DNA from: an uncultured Eubacteriales bacterium
GTDB taxonomy: Bacteria; Bacillota; Clostridia; Oscillospirales; CAG-272
Length of the DNA stretch: 51,391 bases
NCBI GenBank assembly: GCA_905201895.1
Contig: CAJKPX010000014.1
Location: 1 to 51,391 of the forward strand
Direction of reading: 5' to 3'
In this document: positions 42,136 to 51,049 of the stretch, in pieces
Numbering within the stretch: position 1 is the stretch's first letter
Layout: each line of letters opens with the position of its first letter
The notes under the pieces: generated by a model
Seen by the model: the letters and a program-made list of their open reading frames with translations, nothing else
What the model was told of the DNA's origin: nothing
Database searches by the model: none
Made by a program: the position numbers and the translations under genes

Positions 42136-42405
42136 ATGAACAAAAAAATTCTGTTTTGCGCGGCTACCCTCTGGCTCTTGCTTTTGATGCTTTGGGGGTG
42201 CGTTTACTACGTCCCTGCCCCCGACGGCGAGGATTTCCCGTCTGCCGAGACCACCGCCGAGAGCGTGCCCTCCACCTCGGACACGTCTACCGAAACCACC
42301 GCCGACTCCACCGCCGAGACCACGGCGCCGATCGGGAACGATACCGCCGAGTCCACCACCGCCGCTCCCACCGAGCGCGATGACGGCTTTACGGGGTACC
42401 ATTAA
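42136..42405 (+). CDS. Small Thr/Ser/Ala-rich lipoprotein
   Basis: An 89-aa protein; ATG at 42136 follows AAGGAT. The signal peptide MNKKILFCAATLWLLLLM ends in LWGC, a lipobox with Cys about 22. The mature part is a low-complexity linker dominated by TTAESVPSTSDTST-like repeats, with no folded domain. It has its own consensus promoter and a terminator, so it is expressed as a single gene. Function is unknown; a cell-surface spacer or glycosylated anchor is possible. Confidence 0.72.
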   Translation: MNKKILFCAATLWLLLLMLWGCVYYVPAPDGEDFPSAETTAESVPSTSDTSTETTADSTAETTAPIGNDTAESTTAAPTERDDGFTGYH

Positions 42406-42427
42406 AATTTTACAATCGAAAAAATCG

Positions 42428-42469
42428 CCCCCGTGCGATGCGGAAAGCCGTGTCGCACGGGGGATTTTT
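42428..42469. terminator. Bidirectional terminator
   Basis: An 11-bp stem CCCCCGTGCGA/TCGCACGGGGG; ATTTTTG follows on the plus strand and GATTTTTTCG on the minus strand, so it ends both the lipoprotein gene and the sugar operon. Confidence 0.85.
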
Positions 42470-42505
42470 GTTGCAGGACGCGGATACGCCCACACGTATT
42501 CGATT

Positions 42506-43597
42506 TTAGTTGAAGCGATAGATATCGCCGGTTTTTGCCGACTCGTAGATACCCTCGAGAATGCGCGTGACGCAGTATGCCTGCTCGGGCAGGGTGATCG
42601 GATCGGTGCCGTTGCGAACCGCCTCGATCCAGAGACGCTCCTCGCGGTCTGCTGCGCTCTCGCTTGCCGCTCCGTCGTTAAATGCTACGCCGCCAACCTT
42701 GAAGTTGGGCTCGAGTACGTATTGGCGTCCGTTGCGCACGCCGTTGATGCGGAGCGAGCCCTTGACGTTCATGTCAGCGCCTGCCAGCGTTCCGCAAACA
42801 GAGGTGACAGCCTCGCGCACGTCGAGCGTGTTGAGCGCCCATGCCGACTCGAGCACGATGGTGGCGCCGTTTTCCATGACCACAAAGCCGAACGCCGAAT
42901 CCTCAACCGTGAACTTTTCGGGGTCCCAATTGCCCCACATGTTGCCCTGGTCGGTGTCCTTGTTGAGCTTGTGATAAGAGGTACCGACGCAATACTTGGG
43001 CTTGTAGTTGTTCATCATCCAGAGCGTGAGGTCAAGCGCGTGCGTTCCGATGTCGATCAGAGGACCTCCACCCTGCTCGTATTCGTTGAGGAACACGCCC
43101 CAGGTGGGAACGGCGCGACGACGGAGTGCGGTTGCCTTTGCGTAGTAGATATCGCCGAACGTGCCTGCTTCAGCCTCTGCCTTCATATACTGTGCATCGT
43201 CGCGGAAGCGGCTCTGGTATCCGATCGAGAGCTTCTTGCCGGTGCGCTTTGCCGCATCGAGCATCTTCTTTGCCTCGGTGGAGTTGATCGCCATCGGCTT
43301 TTCGCACATCACGTGCTTGCCTGCCTCGAGGGCGTCAACCGTGATAAAGCTATGCGAGCGGTTGGGGGTACAAACGTGCACCACGTCGATTTCGGGGTCT
43401 GCCAGGAGCTCCTTGTAGTCGGCGTAGACCTTTGCGTCGGGCGTGCCGTAAGCCTTTGCAGCCTTCTCTGCCTTCTCGATCACGATGTCGCAGAATGCAA
43501 CCATTTCGCAATCCTCAACCTTTTTGAGTGCGGGCATGTGCTTGCCGTTTGCAATACCGCCGCATCCGATGATACCAACCTTGATCAGTTTTGCCAT
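42506..43597 (-). CDS. Gfo/Idh/MocA-family NAD(P)-dependent dehydrogenase
   Basis: A 363-aa protein. The N-terminal Rossmann fold has VGIIGCGGIANGKHMPAL, and the family's catalytic CEKPMAI (EKP) follows VHVCTPNRSH. The C-terminal domain carries a GGGPLIDIGTHALDLTLW motif with the conserved His. Members oxidise or reduce sugars and inositols, often at C2 or C3 of hexoses or glycosides. The start follows AAAGGAA. It is the last gene of a five-gene leftward operon with three xylose-isomerase-like proteins and a glycosidase-like protein, ending at the terminator at 42428-42469. Confidence 0.9.
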   Translation of the reverse strand: MAKLIKVGIIGCGGIANGKHMPALKKVEDCEMVAFCDIVIEKAEKAAKAYGTPDAKVYADYKELLADPEIDVVHVCTPNRSHSFITVDALEAGKHVMCEKPMAINSTEAKKMLDAAKRTGKKLSIGYQSRFRDDAQYMKAEAEAGTFGDIYYAKATALRRRAVPTWGVFLNEYEQGGGPLIDIGTHALDLTLWMMNNYKPKYCVGTSYHKLNKDTDQGNMWGNWDPEKFTVEDSAFGFVVMENGATIVLESAWALNTLDVREAVTSVCGTLAGADMNVKGSLRINGVRNGRQYVLEPNFKVGGVAFNDGAASESAADREERLWIEAVRNGTDPITLPEQAYCVTRILEGIYESAKTGDIYRFN

Positions 43598-43651
43598 TGT
43601 TCTTGGTTCCTTTCGTATTTTGTAAATTCTATTGTAAAATTTATTTTTCGG

Positions 43652-45718
43652 TCAGATCGACACGCTCACGCCGTCAAGAGGCGGAACCGTGAGGACTCTG
43701 CCATCGTCGATCTCCACACGCACCGCTTGGTCGGTGTGGTTGACGAAAATCTGCACGCGTGAGCCGTCTGCACGCTCCCACGCGGTGGAGAAAACGCTTG
43801 GCAGCTCAACCTCACCGCCGTGGCGTCTCGGGAAGGTCACGCACTCGCAGCGATAGCAGATCGGGCGGCACATTCTGCCCGAGGCAAGATAAGCGCTTGC
43901 CGACTCGCGATAGAGCCTTGTCAGATTGCCGATGAAGGTGAGCGCACGGTCGCGATCCACCTTCGATTCCACCGCCGAGCGTCCCCAATTGGAGCGAAGC
44001 TCACCCGAGGGCGAGGGCACGATGGTCATGCAATCGCCCGCAGTGAAGGAATACGCCAGACGCGCACAGAGCGAATCGGCGGTGTGGTCGATGCCGCAGG
44101 AGACCTGATTGCCCATGAAATTGCGCAGATATTCGTGGTAGAGATAAGAATAAAGCGGAACGGGGGTACCGAAATACCAATTGAGCTCATATCGGTTGTC
44201 CGAGAAAAGCAAATTCGGAATAAACGGCTCTGCCGCCGCCGACTCACATCCAAAGAGCTTGCCGGGAGCCTTGCCGTTCCATTCGTTCAAAAACGTTTGC
44301 ATCGTCTCGGTCATCCATGCACCCGGCGTGGGGGGATGCCCGTGGTCGCGGCTGTAACAGAAATATTGGCTGCCGCCGTGGTTCTGGTCGAGAATCTGCA
44401 CGTAGTCAAGATCGGACGCAAAGAGCGGCGCGTAGGCATCGTTCAGAATTTCGCGTCCGCGCTCACTGCCCACGCAAATATCGTAGCCCGAGCGTTGCGC
44501 TCTGCAGATGCGGCTTTTTTGAACAACGCCGTCCTCTCCCGCACACATTGCCGCCTCCAGCCCCTCGCGGGCGAAACGCTCGGCGCAGTTGTAGGACGCG
44601 ATGAGGTTGCTCTGCTCTGTCCAGCCAAAGCCCGAGCAATAAACGCCGAGCAGATGTCCCTCGGCATGCAGCGCGCGGCAGAACTCGTCCAGCGCCTGCT
44701 CTCCACCGAAGGGCGGCCAAACGTAGGGCGGCGCCCAGGGAGCAGTTCCCTCCCAATGCATAAGCAGCACCATGATGCGGCTTCCCGTTCGCTCTGCCAG
44801 CTCCTCGACGAGCGGCATGGCATTGATGTAGGGAAAGAGCGCGTTGGGGGTCATCTCATCGGTGTCGTGCAGTCCGCGCACGGGATAGGTAACGATCAGA
44901 GGGGAGTCGGTATACCACGAAGGAATTGCGCCGTTCTCGGTGATCTTTTTCATGCCGTCGGGCAGGTTTCTCTCAAGCCATTCCCGATAGATCTCGGCTC
45001 CGTCCTGCCAAGCGCCGCGGAAGGTACGCCAAACGATCGGGAAATCCGCCGCCCAGGAGGCGCCGAAATCCCCACCGCAATAGGTGCGGATCCACATGGC
45101 AACGCCGTTGCCGTCGGGGGCAAAGTCGATCGCCTTGACGCCGCGACGTGCATCGTGCGCGCCCATGTAGAGTCCCATACCCCCGCTGATGTAGCATTGA
45201 AACTGCGAGCAGATCATATTGGGAAAGATCGCATAGGAGCCGCGCGAGGGATAGAGCGGCTCCTGCGAGCAGAACACCGTGCTCTGTCGCAGCTCGGCAT
45301 CGTCTACCAGCGCGCCCTCGTTATAGGGGAACAGAATTTCGGCATCGCCGCCGTTTTTGGCAAGCGGCTTGAGCGTGACCTCGGGGAAGGAAACCCACTC
45401 CACGGCAAGCGCAGTGCGGTTTTCCACCGAAATGCGCCACTCGCAGGCATCGCTGCCGCTACATTCGACCAGGACCGAAATATCCTCCGGAAAACCGCCG
45501 TAGCGTGCGGTGTTGCCAACCACCTCACAGGAGGTCGCGTCATATGCAGTCAGCACCCTGCCCTCACCGTCGCGCCCTAAAAGACGCAGGCGGAACAGTG
45601 CAGACTCGTGTGCCAGAAGCTCCTTGCCGCCCAAGCGGAGTGAGGTGATGCAGCCGCGCTCGAAATTCACCGAGAGCTCACCGTCTGTCAAAAACAAATT
45701 TCTTTCCATGCTACTCAT
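43652..45718 (-). CDS. DUF6259-type glycoside-hydrolase-like protein
   Basis: A 688-aa protein; ATG at 45718 follows GAGGAG. N-terminal beta-sandwich (about 1-260), a central TIM-barrel-like region (about 270-560; RIMVLLMHWEGTAPWAPPY, LLGVYCSGFGWT, YVQILDQNHGGSQYF) and a C-terminal beta domain (about 600-688). The layout is that of clan-D-like glycosidases, and I assign it to the DUF6259 group from its segment order and motifs. Candidate acidic residues are Asp in QILDQNH and Glu in LFGCESAA. There is no signal peptide, so the substrate is taken up first. The position in the operon suggests cleavage of a glycoside whose sugar is then oxidised and isomerised. Confidence 0.65.
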   Translation of the reverse strand: MSSMERNLFLTDGELSVNFERGCITSLRLGGKELLAHESALFRLRLLGRDGEGRVLTAYDATSCEVVGNTARYGGFPEDISVLVECSGSDACEWRISVENRTALAVEWVSFPEVTLKPLAKNGGDAEILFPYNEGALVDDAELRQSTVFCSQEPLYPSRGSYAIFPNMICSQFQCYISGGMGLYMGAHDARRGVKAIDFAPDGNGVAMWIRTYCGGDFGASWAADFPIVWRTFRGAWQDGAEIYREWLERNLPDGMKKITENGAIPSWYTDSPLIVTYPVRGLHDTDEMTPNALFPYINAMPLVEELAERTGSRIMVLLMHWEGTAPWAPPYVWPPFGGEQALDEFCRALHAEGHLLGVYCSGFGWTEQSNLIASYNCAERFAREGLEAAMCAGEDGVVQKSRICRAQRSGYDICVGSERGREILNDAYAPLFASDLDYVQILDQNHGGSQYFCYSRDHGHPPTPGAWMTETMQTFLNEWNGKAPGKLFGCESAAAEPFIPNLLFSDNRYELNWYFGTPVPLYSYLYHEYLRNFMGNQVSCGIDHTADSLCARLAYSFTAGDCMTIVPSPSGELRSNWGRSAVESKVDRDRALTFIGNLTRLYRESASAYLASGRMCRPICYRCECVTFPRRHGGEVELPSVFSTAWERADGSRVQIFVNHTDQAVRVEIDDGRVLTVPPLDGVSVSI

Positions 45719-45855
45719 GTTACAGGCTCCTCATTCAAGATTTGCAATCATTCTAACACACAAGCGGTTCAATTCCTATCACTTTTTTGTTTCAATCTGT
45801 AAGTTATTTGACTTTTGCCATCAAAAGACGAGTACAAGCGGATAACAAACAAGCT

Positions 45856-46644
45856 TTATCGCTCCGCCGCCTCAACAGCCGCCGCAAATCTGCGTGCGGC
45901 ATCTGCCGCACGGCGGAAATATTCGGCAGGAGTGAGATCATCGTAAAGATTGGAATTTTTGCGGATCACCTCGAGCATGATCGAGCCCTTGTATCCTGCT
46001 TCGGCAATGCGACGCGCGGCGAGCTCCATGTCGATCGAGCCATCGTAGGGGAGCAGATGCTCATCCTTGTTGTATTCACAGTGGTTGTCCTGCAGGTGAA
46101 GCGCCGCCATGCGCGAGCCGAAAAGCGGCATATATTCCCTGCCGCCGGTGAAGCACGCCTCGTGCCCCACGTCCCAGCAAAAGCCCGCCTCGGGATATTG
46201 CTCCATCACCATCGAGAGATTGGCAAGCTTTCTCTGATTTTCGTATGCAATCGTCACGCCACAACGCTTCGCTGCCTCCATGAGACGGTCAAAACGCTCG
46301 CTGCCGATATCGTTGATGCGCGGAGCCTGCTCACCCGAGGAAAGGTGCACCACCAGCGTGGGAATCTCGTTCCTCGCGCATGCCTCCACGCTTTGGATCA
46401 GGCGTGCAAGCATCGCCTCGCCCGCCTCACCCGCAAACCAGATATCGTTGATCTTGTCGAAGGGGGCATGGCAGTTTTCGCATTCGACCCCCGCGCGGCG
46501 CAGGGTGGGCACAAACGTGTCGAGCAGGGGCGATGCCGAGCCCATAAAGGTGGTCTCAAAGCCGTTTTCCAGCATATATTGGAGCTGCTCCTCGAGAGAA
46601 AGCGCATCGCCGTAGCAGCCCATGCAAATTCCGATTTTTCTCAT
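45856..46644 (-). CDS. Sugar phosphate isomerase/epimerase (AP-endonuclease-2 TIM barrel), A
   Basis: A 262-aa protein. Metal-ligand motifs of the xylose-isomerase-like barrel: VVHLSSGE, TIAYENQRKL, GFCWDVGHE, AALHLQDNHCEYNKDEHLLPYDG and IMLEVI. The Asp/His/Glu set for a divalent metal is present. It differs from the two paralogues downstream of the promoter, which are close to each other. The start at 46644 has only a weak ribosome site (AGGACG). It is third in the operon, with 23 bp to the preceding gene. Confidence 0.85.
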   Translation of the reverse strand: MRKIGICMGCYGDALSLEEQLQYMLENGFETTFMGSASPLLDTFVPTLRRAGVECENCHAPFDKINDIWFAGEAGEAMLARLIQSVEACARNEIPTLVVHLSSGEQAPRINDIGSERFDRLMEAAKRCGVTIAYENQRKLANLSMVMEQYPEAGFCWDVGHEACFTGGREYMPLFGSRMAALHLQDNHCEYNKDEHLLPYDGSIDMELAARRIAEAGYKGSIMLEVIRKNSNLYDDLTPAEYFRRAADAARRFAAAVEAAER

Positions 46645-46667
46645 TTTTTTCGTCCTGTTTCTCTTTT

Positions 46668-47555
46668 TTATTTGGGGCGATTTGCGTCGATCTGTGCCGT
46701 GAGGAAACGCGCAAGGTCTGCCATATACTTCAGGTGCAGGGGCATTGCCAGATCGTCCATCGTTCCCTGATTTCCGTTTGTCTCATAGGTAAAGTCGCCG
46801 TCATAGTCGATCTCACCCAGGGCGCGCGTAACCTCCTGCCAATTGATCTTGCCCGCATAGGGGAGCAGATGCTGGTCGCCGCGATAATCGTTGTCATGCA
46901 CGTGGAGCGAATGCAAGCGATTGTGTCCCAGCGCACGCACCATATCCCAGGGCTCGTCGTCGCGCAGAATCACGCCAACGTGACCGATGTCAAGGCATGC
47001 AACCGCAAACTCGCTGTTCAGCGTGTCGATATAGCGGATGAAATCGTCGGCGCGCGAGCAGGTGTCATCCACGATATGCTTGCGACGGGGGTCAACCTGA
47101 AACATGTTCTCCACACCGATCTTGACGCCGCATGCCTTTGCCGTGGGCAGAAGCTCGCCGTAATATTCCATATTCTTTTCAAAAATCTCGTCCTCGTGGC
47201 CGTGGAACACGGGGTGATGCCAGGGGTGGATAACGTCAACCTTCGCGCCGAAAATGCCCGAAATTTCGAGTGTGCGGCGCAGAATATCCATCAGGTCCGG
47301 GCGGTTTTCCCAGATATCGAGCGGATATTTGAAGGGAGCATGGGTCTGGTTGATCTCCAGCCCAACCGCATCGGCAAAATCGCGCACCTGCTGTGCGTAT
47401 TCCTGATAGCCCGCCAGATTGTAGGGAGACTCATCGCGTGTCATATCACCCAAGCTCACGTCAACCGCGTCGAAGCCTGCTTCCTTGATCAGGTAAAATG
47501 CCTTTTCGTGGCCATAGCGACCGATCAGATAACCGCCGTTTGCAGAAATTTTCAT
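46668..47555 (-). CDS. Sugar phosphate isomerase/epimerase (AP-endonuclease-2 TIM barrel), B
   Basis: A 295-aa protein clearly paralogous to the next one, sharing IGRYG/LRERYG openings, IDYDGDFTYET, LHVHDNDY and GDQHLLPYAGKI. Metal ligands: VIHPWHH, KIGVENMFQ, ACLDIGHVG, SLHVHDND and TYET. Members isomerise or epimerise keto-sugars, or catalyse eliminations from 3-keto-glycosides. The start follows AAGGAA. It is the second gene of the operon. Confidence 0.87.
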   Translation of the reverse strand: MKISANGGYLIGRYGHEKAFYLIKEAGFDAVDVSLGDMTRDESPYNLAGYQEYAQQVRDFADAVGLEINQTHAPFKYPLDIWENRPDLMDILRRTLEISGIFGAKVDVIHPWHHPVFHGHEDEIFEKNMEYYGELLPTAKACGVKIGVENMFQVDPRRKHIVDDTCSRADDFIRYIDTLNSEFAVACLDIGHVGVILRDDEPWDMVRALGHNRLHSLHVHDNDYRGDQHLLPYAGKINWQEVTRALGEIDYDGDFTYETNGNQGTMDDLAMPLHLKYMADLARFLTAQIDANRPK

Positions 47556-47602
47556 TGTAATATTCCTTTCCTTACTTAAAATTTTGTCTGTTCTTGTTTG
47601 AT

Positions 47603-48493
47603 TTATTTGGGACGGCTCTCGTCGACCAGCGTCATCAGATGCCGTCCGACGTCCACCATAAATTTCAGTCCGGTTGGCAGAATGCGATCATCCATGTTGT
47701 GCAGCAGCGCCTTGGAGGTCTCGTAGGTAAAGTCGCCGTCGTAGTCGATCTCACCGAGCGCACGCGTGACCTCTGCCCAATCAATCTTGCCTGTGTAGGG
47801 CACCATATGCTGGTCACCGCAATAATCGTTATCGTGCACATGAAGCGAGTGGAGTCGGTCATGTCCCAGGGCACGGATCACGTCCCATGCCTCGTCACGC
47901 TGCGGCACCAGACCCACGTGACCGATATCGAGGCAGGCAACGATCGCGTCGCTATTCAGCGTGTCGATATATCGCACAAACTCGGCAGCCTCCGAGCAAA
48001 CGTCATAGGACGGGCACTTGCGGCGCAGATCCCGCTGCCACATGTTCTCCACACCGATCTTCACGCCAGCCCGCTTTGCCGCAGGGATAAGATCGCCATA
48101 GTAGCGCATGTTCTTCTCAAAAATCTCCTCAACATGTCCCTCATAGGAAAAATAATGCAATGGGTGCACCACGCCAACCTCGGCACCGAGAATGCCCGTG
48201 ATTGCAAGATAACGCTCAAACATGTCGAGCACAAAGGGGCGGTCCTCCCATTGCTCGGGCTTAAAATGGAAGGGCGCATGCGTTTGATTGATCGGCACTC
48301 CGTAGGCATCGGCAAGGCGGCGAACCTCGGCGGCATGCTCCTGCCAATCAGGACCGTTGAACACCGATTCGGGCTTTTCCATCATGCACAGATCAAAATC
48401 TATCGCGTCAAAGCCTGCCTCCTTCACCATCCCAAATGCGCGCTCAAGACCATACCGTTCGCGCAGATATCCGATCGGAAATGAAAGCTTCAT
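47603..48493 (-). CDS. Sugar phosphate isomerase/epimerase (AP-endonuclease-2 TIM barrel), C
   Basis: A 296-aa protein, first gene of the sugar operon; ATG follows AAAGGAG. Metal-ligand motifs: VVHPLHY, KIGVENMWQ, ACLDIGHVG, SLHVHDND and FTYETSKALL. It is similar over its whole length to the gene at 46668, which suggests a tandem duplication followed by divergence in the substrate-contacting loops (DLCMMEKPES versus SLGDMTRDES). It sits behind a consensus promoter and a palindromic operator candidate. Confidence 0.87.
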   Translation of the reverse strand: MKLSFPIGYLRERYGLERAFGMVKEAGFDAIDFDLCMMEKPESVFNGPDWQEHAAEVRRLADAYGVPINQTHAPFHFKPEQWEDRPFVLDMFERYLAITGILGAEVGVVHPLHYFSYEGHVEEIFEKNMRYYGDLIPAAKRAGVKIGVENMWQRDLRRKCPSYDVCSEAAEFVRYIDTLNSDAIVACLDIGHVGLVPQRDEAWDVIRALGHDRLHSLHVHDNDYCGDQHMVPYTGKIDWAEVTRALGEIDYDGDFTYETSKALLHNMDDRILPTGLKFMVDVGRHLMTLVDESRPK

Positions 48494-48532
48494 TTATTTT
48501 CTCCTTTCATTGGCGCACGGTTGAAATTGCTT

Positions 48533-48552
48533 ACGTGCGTGCGCACGCGTGT
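48533..48552 (-). promoter_or_regulatory. Putative operator of the sugar operon
   Basis: GCGTGCGCACGC is a perfect 12-bp palindrome inside a 20-bp near-palindrome, placed just after the likely transcription start. This position and symmetry suit a LacI- or GntR-type repressor. No such regulator gene is in the window. Confidence 0.5.
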
Positions 48553-48561
48553 AATACATCT

Positions 48562-48590
48562 ATTATAGTATAATTATTTTTCATTGTCAA
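48562..48590 (-). promoter_or_regulatory. Consensus SigA promoter of the sugar operon
   Basis: On the minus strand TTGACA (48585-48590), 17 bp, TATAAT (48562-48567). Confidence 0.85.
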
Positions 48591-48682
48591 GCGAAAACGC
48601 GAAAATATATTTCTTCTAAATTCGCTTTTTTTAACAGGTTAAAAAATGTGAAAAATCTACAAAAAAATTATTGAAAAAGGGG

Positions 48683-48711
48683 TTGACAATTCCCCGAAAG
48701 GGTGCTATAAT
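48683..48711 (+). promoter_or_regulatory. Consensus SigA promoter of the ABC exporter operon
   Basis: TTGACA (48683-48688), 17 bp, TATAAT (48706-48711). Confidence 0.85.
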
Positions 48712-48741
48712 TTTTGGACACAAAACAAAGGAGAGCAACCC

Positions 48742-51036
48742 TTGTGGTTGCGTGCTGACATGGAAACCACCTTTTTAACCAACCAGATGTTGGATGAGAA
48801 GCAGATCCAAACCATTGTCGGTTTATCCGACAAAGACGACCCGATCCTCTTTGCGGTGGTCGGCGAAATTTCCAAACGAGCCCATTACAGTCCAAACGTT
48901 TTGTTAGTTACCCGCTCCTGCCTGTTTACCTATGATTTCGGCGCCGACTCCTGCTCGGAGCGCATCGCGTTTGCCGATATTGAGGAAATCTTTAACAAGC
49001 GCATGTACGGTAACGCGCTCATGCGTGCCCGCATGAAGGACGGCACCACGCGCGAGATCTTTCGCTTCACCTTTACGGTGACGGCGATCTGCGACGCGGT
49101 TCTGACCTACGTGAGCGAAATCCGCGACGGCACCGCAACACCCGAGGAGGCGTTTGAGGCAATCAAGGGAACCTATGAGAAGCATCTCTCGGTCTGCCCA
49201 AAATGCGGTCGCACGCTCTCCGCCCCCGGTGTTCCCTGCATCAACTGCATGGGCAAGGGACGCCTGATCCAAAAGCTCGGCGGCTACCTCAAGCCCGAGC
49301 TCCCTATCATTCTCGTCTCAATCCTGCTCTCCTTCCTCACCACGGGTCTGGCGCTCACGCCTCCCATGCTCACAAAACAGCTGGTTGACGATATTCTGCC
49401 AAACAGCCGGCTGAATTTGCTCTATATCGTGTCGGCGACTCTCGTCGGCGTTTACATCGCACGCTTCCTTTTCTCGGCTCTCCGCGGCTATATTGGACGC
49501 GTCGCGGGCAACCGCATCGTTGCCGCCATCCGCTGCGACGTTTACGAGAAGGCGCAGCACCTCCCCATGCGCTTTTACGATAAGACCTCCACGGGTGCCG
49601 TGATCAACCGCATCAGCAGCGACACCGCAACCCTGCAAGCCTTTATGCTCCGCATCACGCAGGACGTGCTGGTTTATTTCTTCCGCATGATCGGAATTGT
49701 GGTGGTGATGCTCTGCATGAACTGGAAGCTCACCCTTTTCTCGCTCGTTCCCGTTCCGATCGTTGTGATCGGCTCGCGCATCTTCCGCAAAAAGATCGCG
49801 CCCTTCTACCGTCGCATCTGGAGACGCTCCTCGGCGGTGACCTCGGTGCTCACCGATACCATTCCCGGCATTCGCGTGATCAAGTCCTTCACCAATGAAA
49901 AGAAAACGGTTGACCGCTTTGCCGCCTGCGTGGACGAATGGCGCATAACCGACACCAAGGCGGGCAAGATTTTGAGCATTTACCCGCAGATCGTGAACAT
50001 CATGATCTCCTGCGGCAGCGTGGTGATCTGGGCACTCGGCGGTCAGATGGTTATCGGCGGAATTCAGACCCAGAGCGTGGGCACCATCTCGGTGGGTCTG
50101 CTCGTTTCCTTTATCACCTACGCCAACATGTTCTACGAGCCCGTGAACTTCTTTGCAAACCTCTCGGACTCCGCACAGAACGCACTCGCCTCGGCAGAGC
50201 GCATCATGGACATTCTCGACGCCGAGCCCGAGCATGACTTCGGCAAGGGCAACACCGATGCCGATATCGGCGGCAGAATCGAGTTCAAGAACGTCAACTT
50301 CTCCTTCGACCGCACCAAAAAAGTGCTCAAGAACATCAATCTGGTGATCGAGCCGGGTGACATCGTGGGTATCGTTGGCACCACGGGCTCGGGAAAATCC
50401 ACCCTGATCAACCTCCTTTTGCGCTACTACGATCACTACGAGGGCGAGATCACGGTTGGCGGCGTGGACATCCGCAAGATCGACATGCAGTATTACCGCT
50501 CGCATATCGGCTACGTGCAGCAGGAGCCGATGATGTTCCACGATACCATCTACAACAACATTGCCTATGGCGACGAAAGCTTCTCGGTGGACGAGGTAAT
50601 CAACGCCGCAGATATTGCAAACGCGCATGAATTTATCGTGCGTCAGCCCGACGGCTACGATTCGATGCTCGGTGAGCGCGGCGTGGGTCTCTCGGGCGGT
50701 GAGCGACAGAGAATTTCGATCGCGCGCGCCATGCTCCGCAACCCTAAAATGCTGGTGTTTGACGAGGCGACCGCATCGGTCGACTCCGAAACCGAGCACC
50801 TGATCCAGGAGGCGATCGAGCACCTGATCAGCGGACGCACCACGCTTATGATCGCGCACCGTCTCTCAACCCTCTCCAAGGCAAACAAGATCGTGGTCGT
50901 TGACAACGGCTCGATCATCGAATGCGGAACCCCCGAGGAGCTCATGGAGCTCAAGGGCAAATACTATCGCCTGGTGCAGATTCAGTCGATGTCGGACAAG
51001 GTGACCGAATCGCGCCGTGCCGAAAACTTTGACTAA
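48742..51036 (+). CDS. ABC exporter with N-terminal PH-like and zinc-ribbon domain, DUF1854-associated
   Basis: A 764-aa protein. An N-terminal soluble region (about 1-150; VLLVTRSCLFTYDFGADSCS, FADIEEIFNKRMYGN) resembles a PH-like fold, followed by a zinc ribbon (CPKCG, CINCMG at about 153-172). A six-helix exporter membrane domain spans about 185-480, then an ATPase domain: GTTGSGKST, LSGGERQRISIA, MLVFDEATASVDSE and the AHRLST switch. TTG at 48742 sits eight bases after AAAGGAG and is taken as the start; ATG at 48760 has no ribosome site. A GCAACC/GGTTGC dyad overlaps the start. It is 13 bp before the DUF1854 gene. Substrate is unknown. Confidence 0.88.
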   Translation: MWLRADMETTFLTNQMLDEKQIQTIVGLSDKDDPILFAVVGEISKRAHYSPNVLLVTRSCLFTYDFGADSCSERIAFADIEEIFNKRMYGNALMRARMKDGTTREIFRFTFTVTAICDAVLTYVSEIRDGTATPEEAFEAIKGTYEKHLSVCPKCGRTLSAPGVPCINCMGKGRLIQKLGGYLKPELPIILVSILLSFLTTGLALTPPMLTKQLVDDILPNSRLNLLYIVSATLVGVYIARFLFSALRGYIGRVAGNRIVAAIRCDVYEKAQHLPMRFYDKTSTGAVINRISSDTATLQAFMLRITQDVLVYFFRMIGIVVVMLCMNWKLTLFSLVPVPIVVIGSRIFRKKIAPFYRRIWRRSSAVTSVLTDTIPGIRVIKSFTNEKKTVDRFAACVDEWRITDTKAGKILSIYPQIVNIMISCGSVVIWALGGQMVIGGIQTQSVGTISVGLLVSFITYANMFYEPVNFFANLSDSAQNALASAERIMDILDAEPEHDFGKGNTDADIGGRIEFKNVNFSFDRTKKVLKNINLVIEPGDIVGIVGTTGSGKSTLINLLLRYYDHYEGEITVGGVDIRKIDMQYYRSHIGYVQQEPMMFHDTIYNNIAYGDESFSVDEVINAADIANAHEFIVRQPDGYDSMLGERGVGLSGGERQRISIARAMLRNPKMLVFDEATASVDSETEHLIQEAIEHLISGRTTLMIAHRLSTLSKANKIVVVDNGSIIECGTPEELMELKGKYYRLVQIQSMSDKVTESRRAENFD

Positions 51037-51049
51037 GGAGGACGCTCTG

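Noticed and set aside
49318..50859. A 513-codon antisense frame over the ABC exporter, and long antisense frames over the leucine-rich repeats (for example 35775-37379)
   Set aside because: These are shadow frames of GC-rich genes, rich in Arg, Gly, Glu and Val with no domain.
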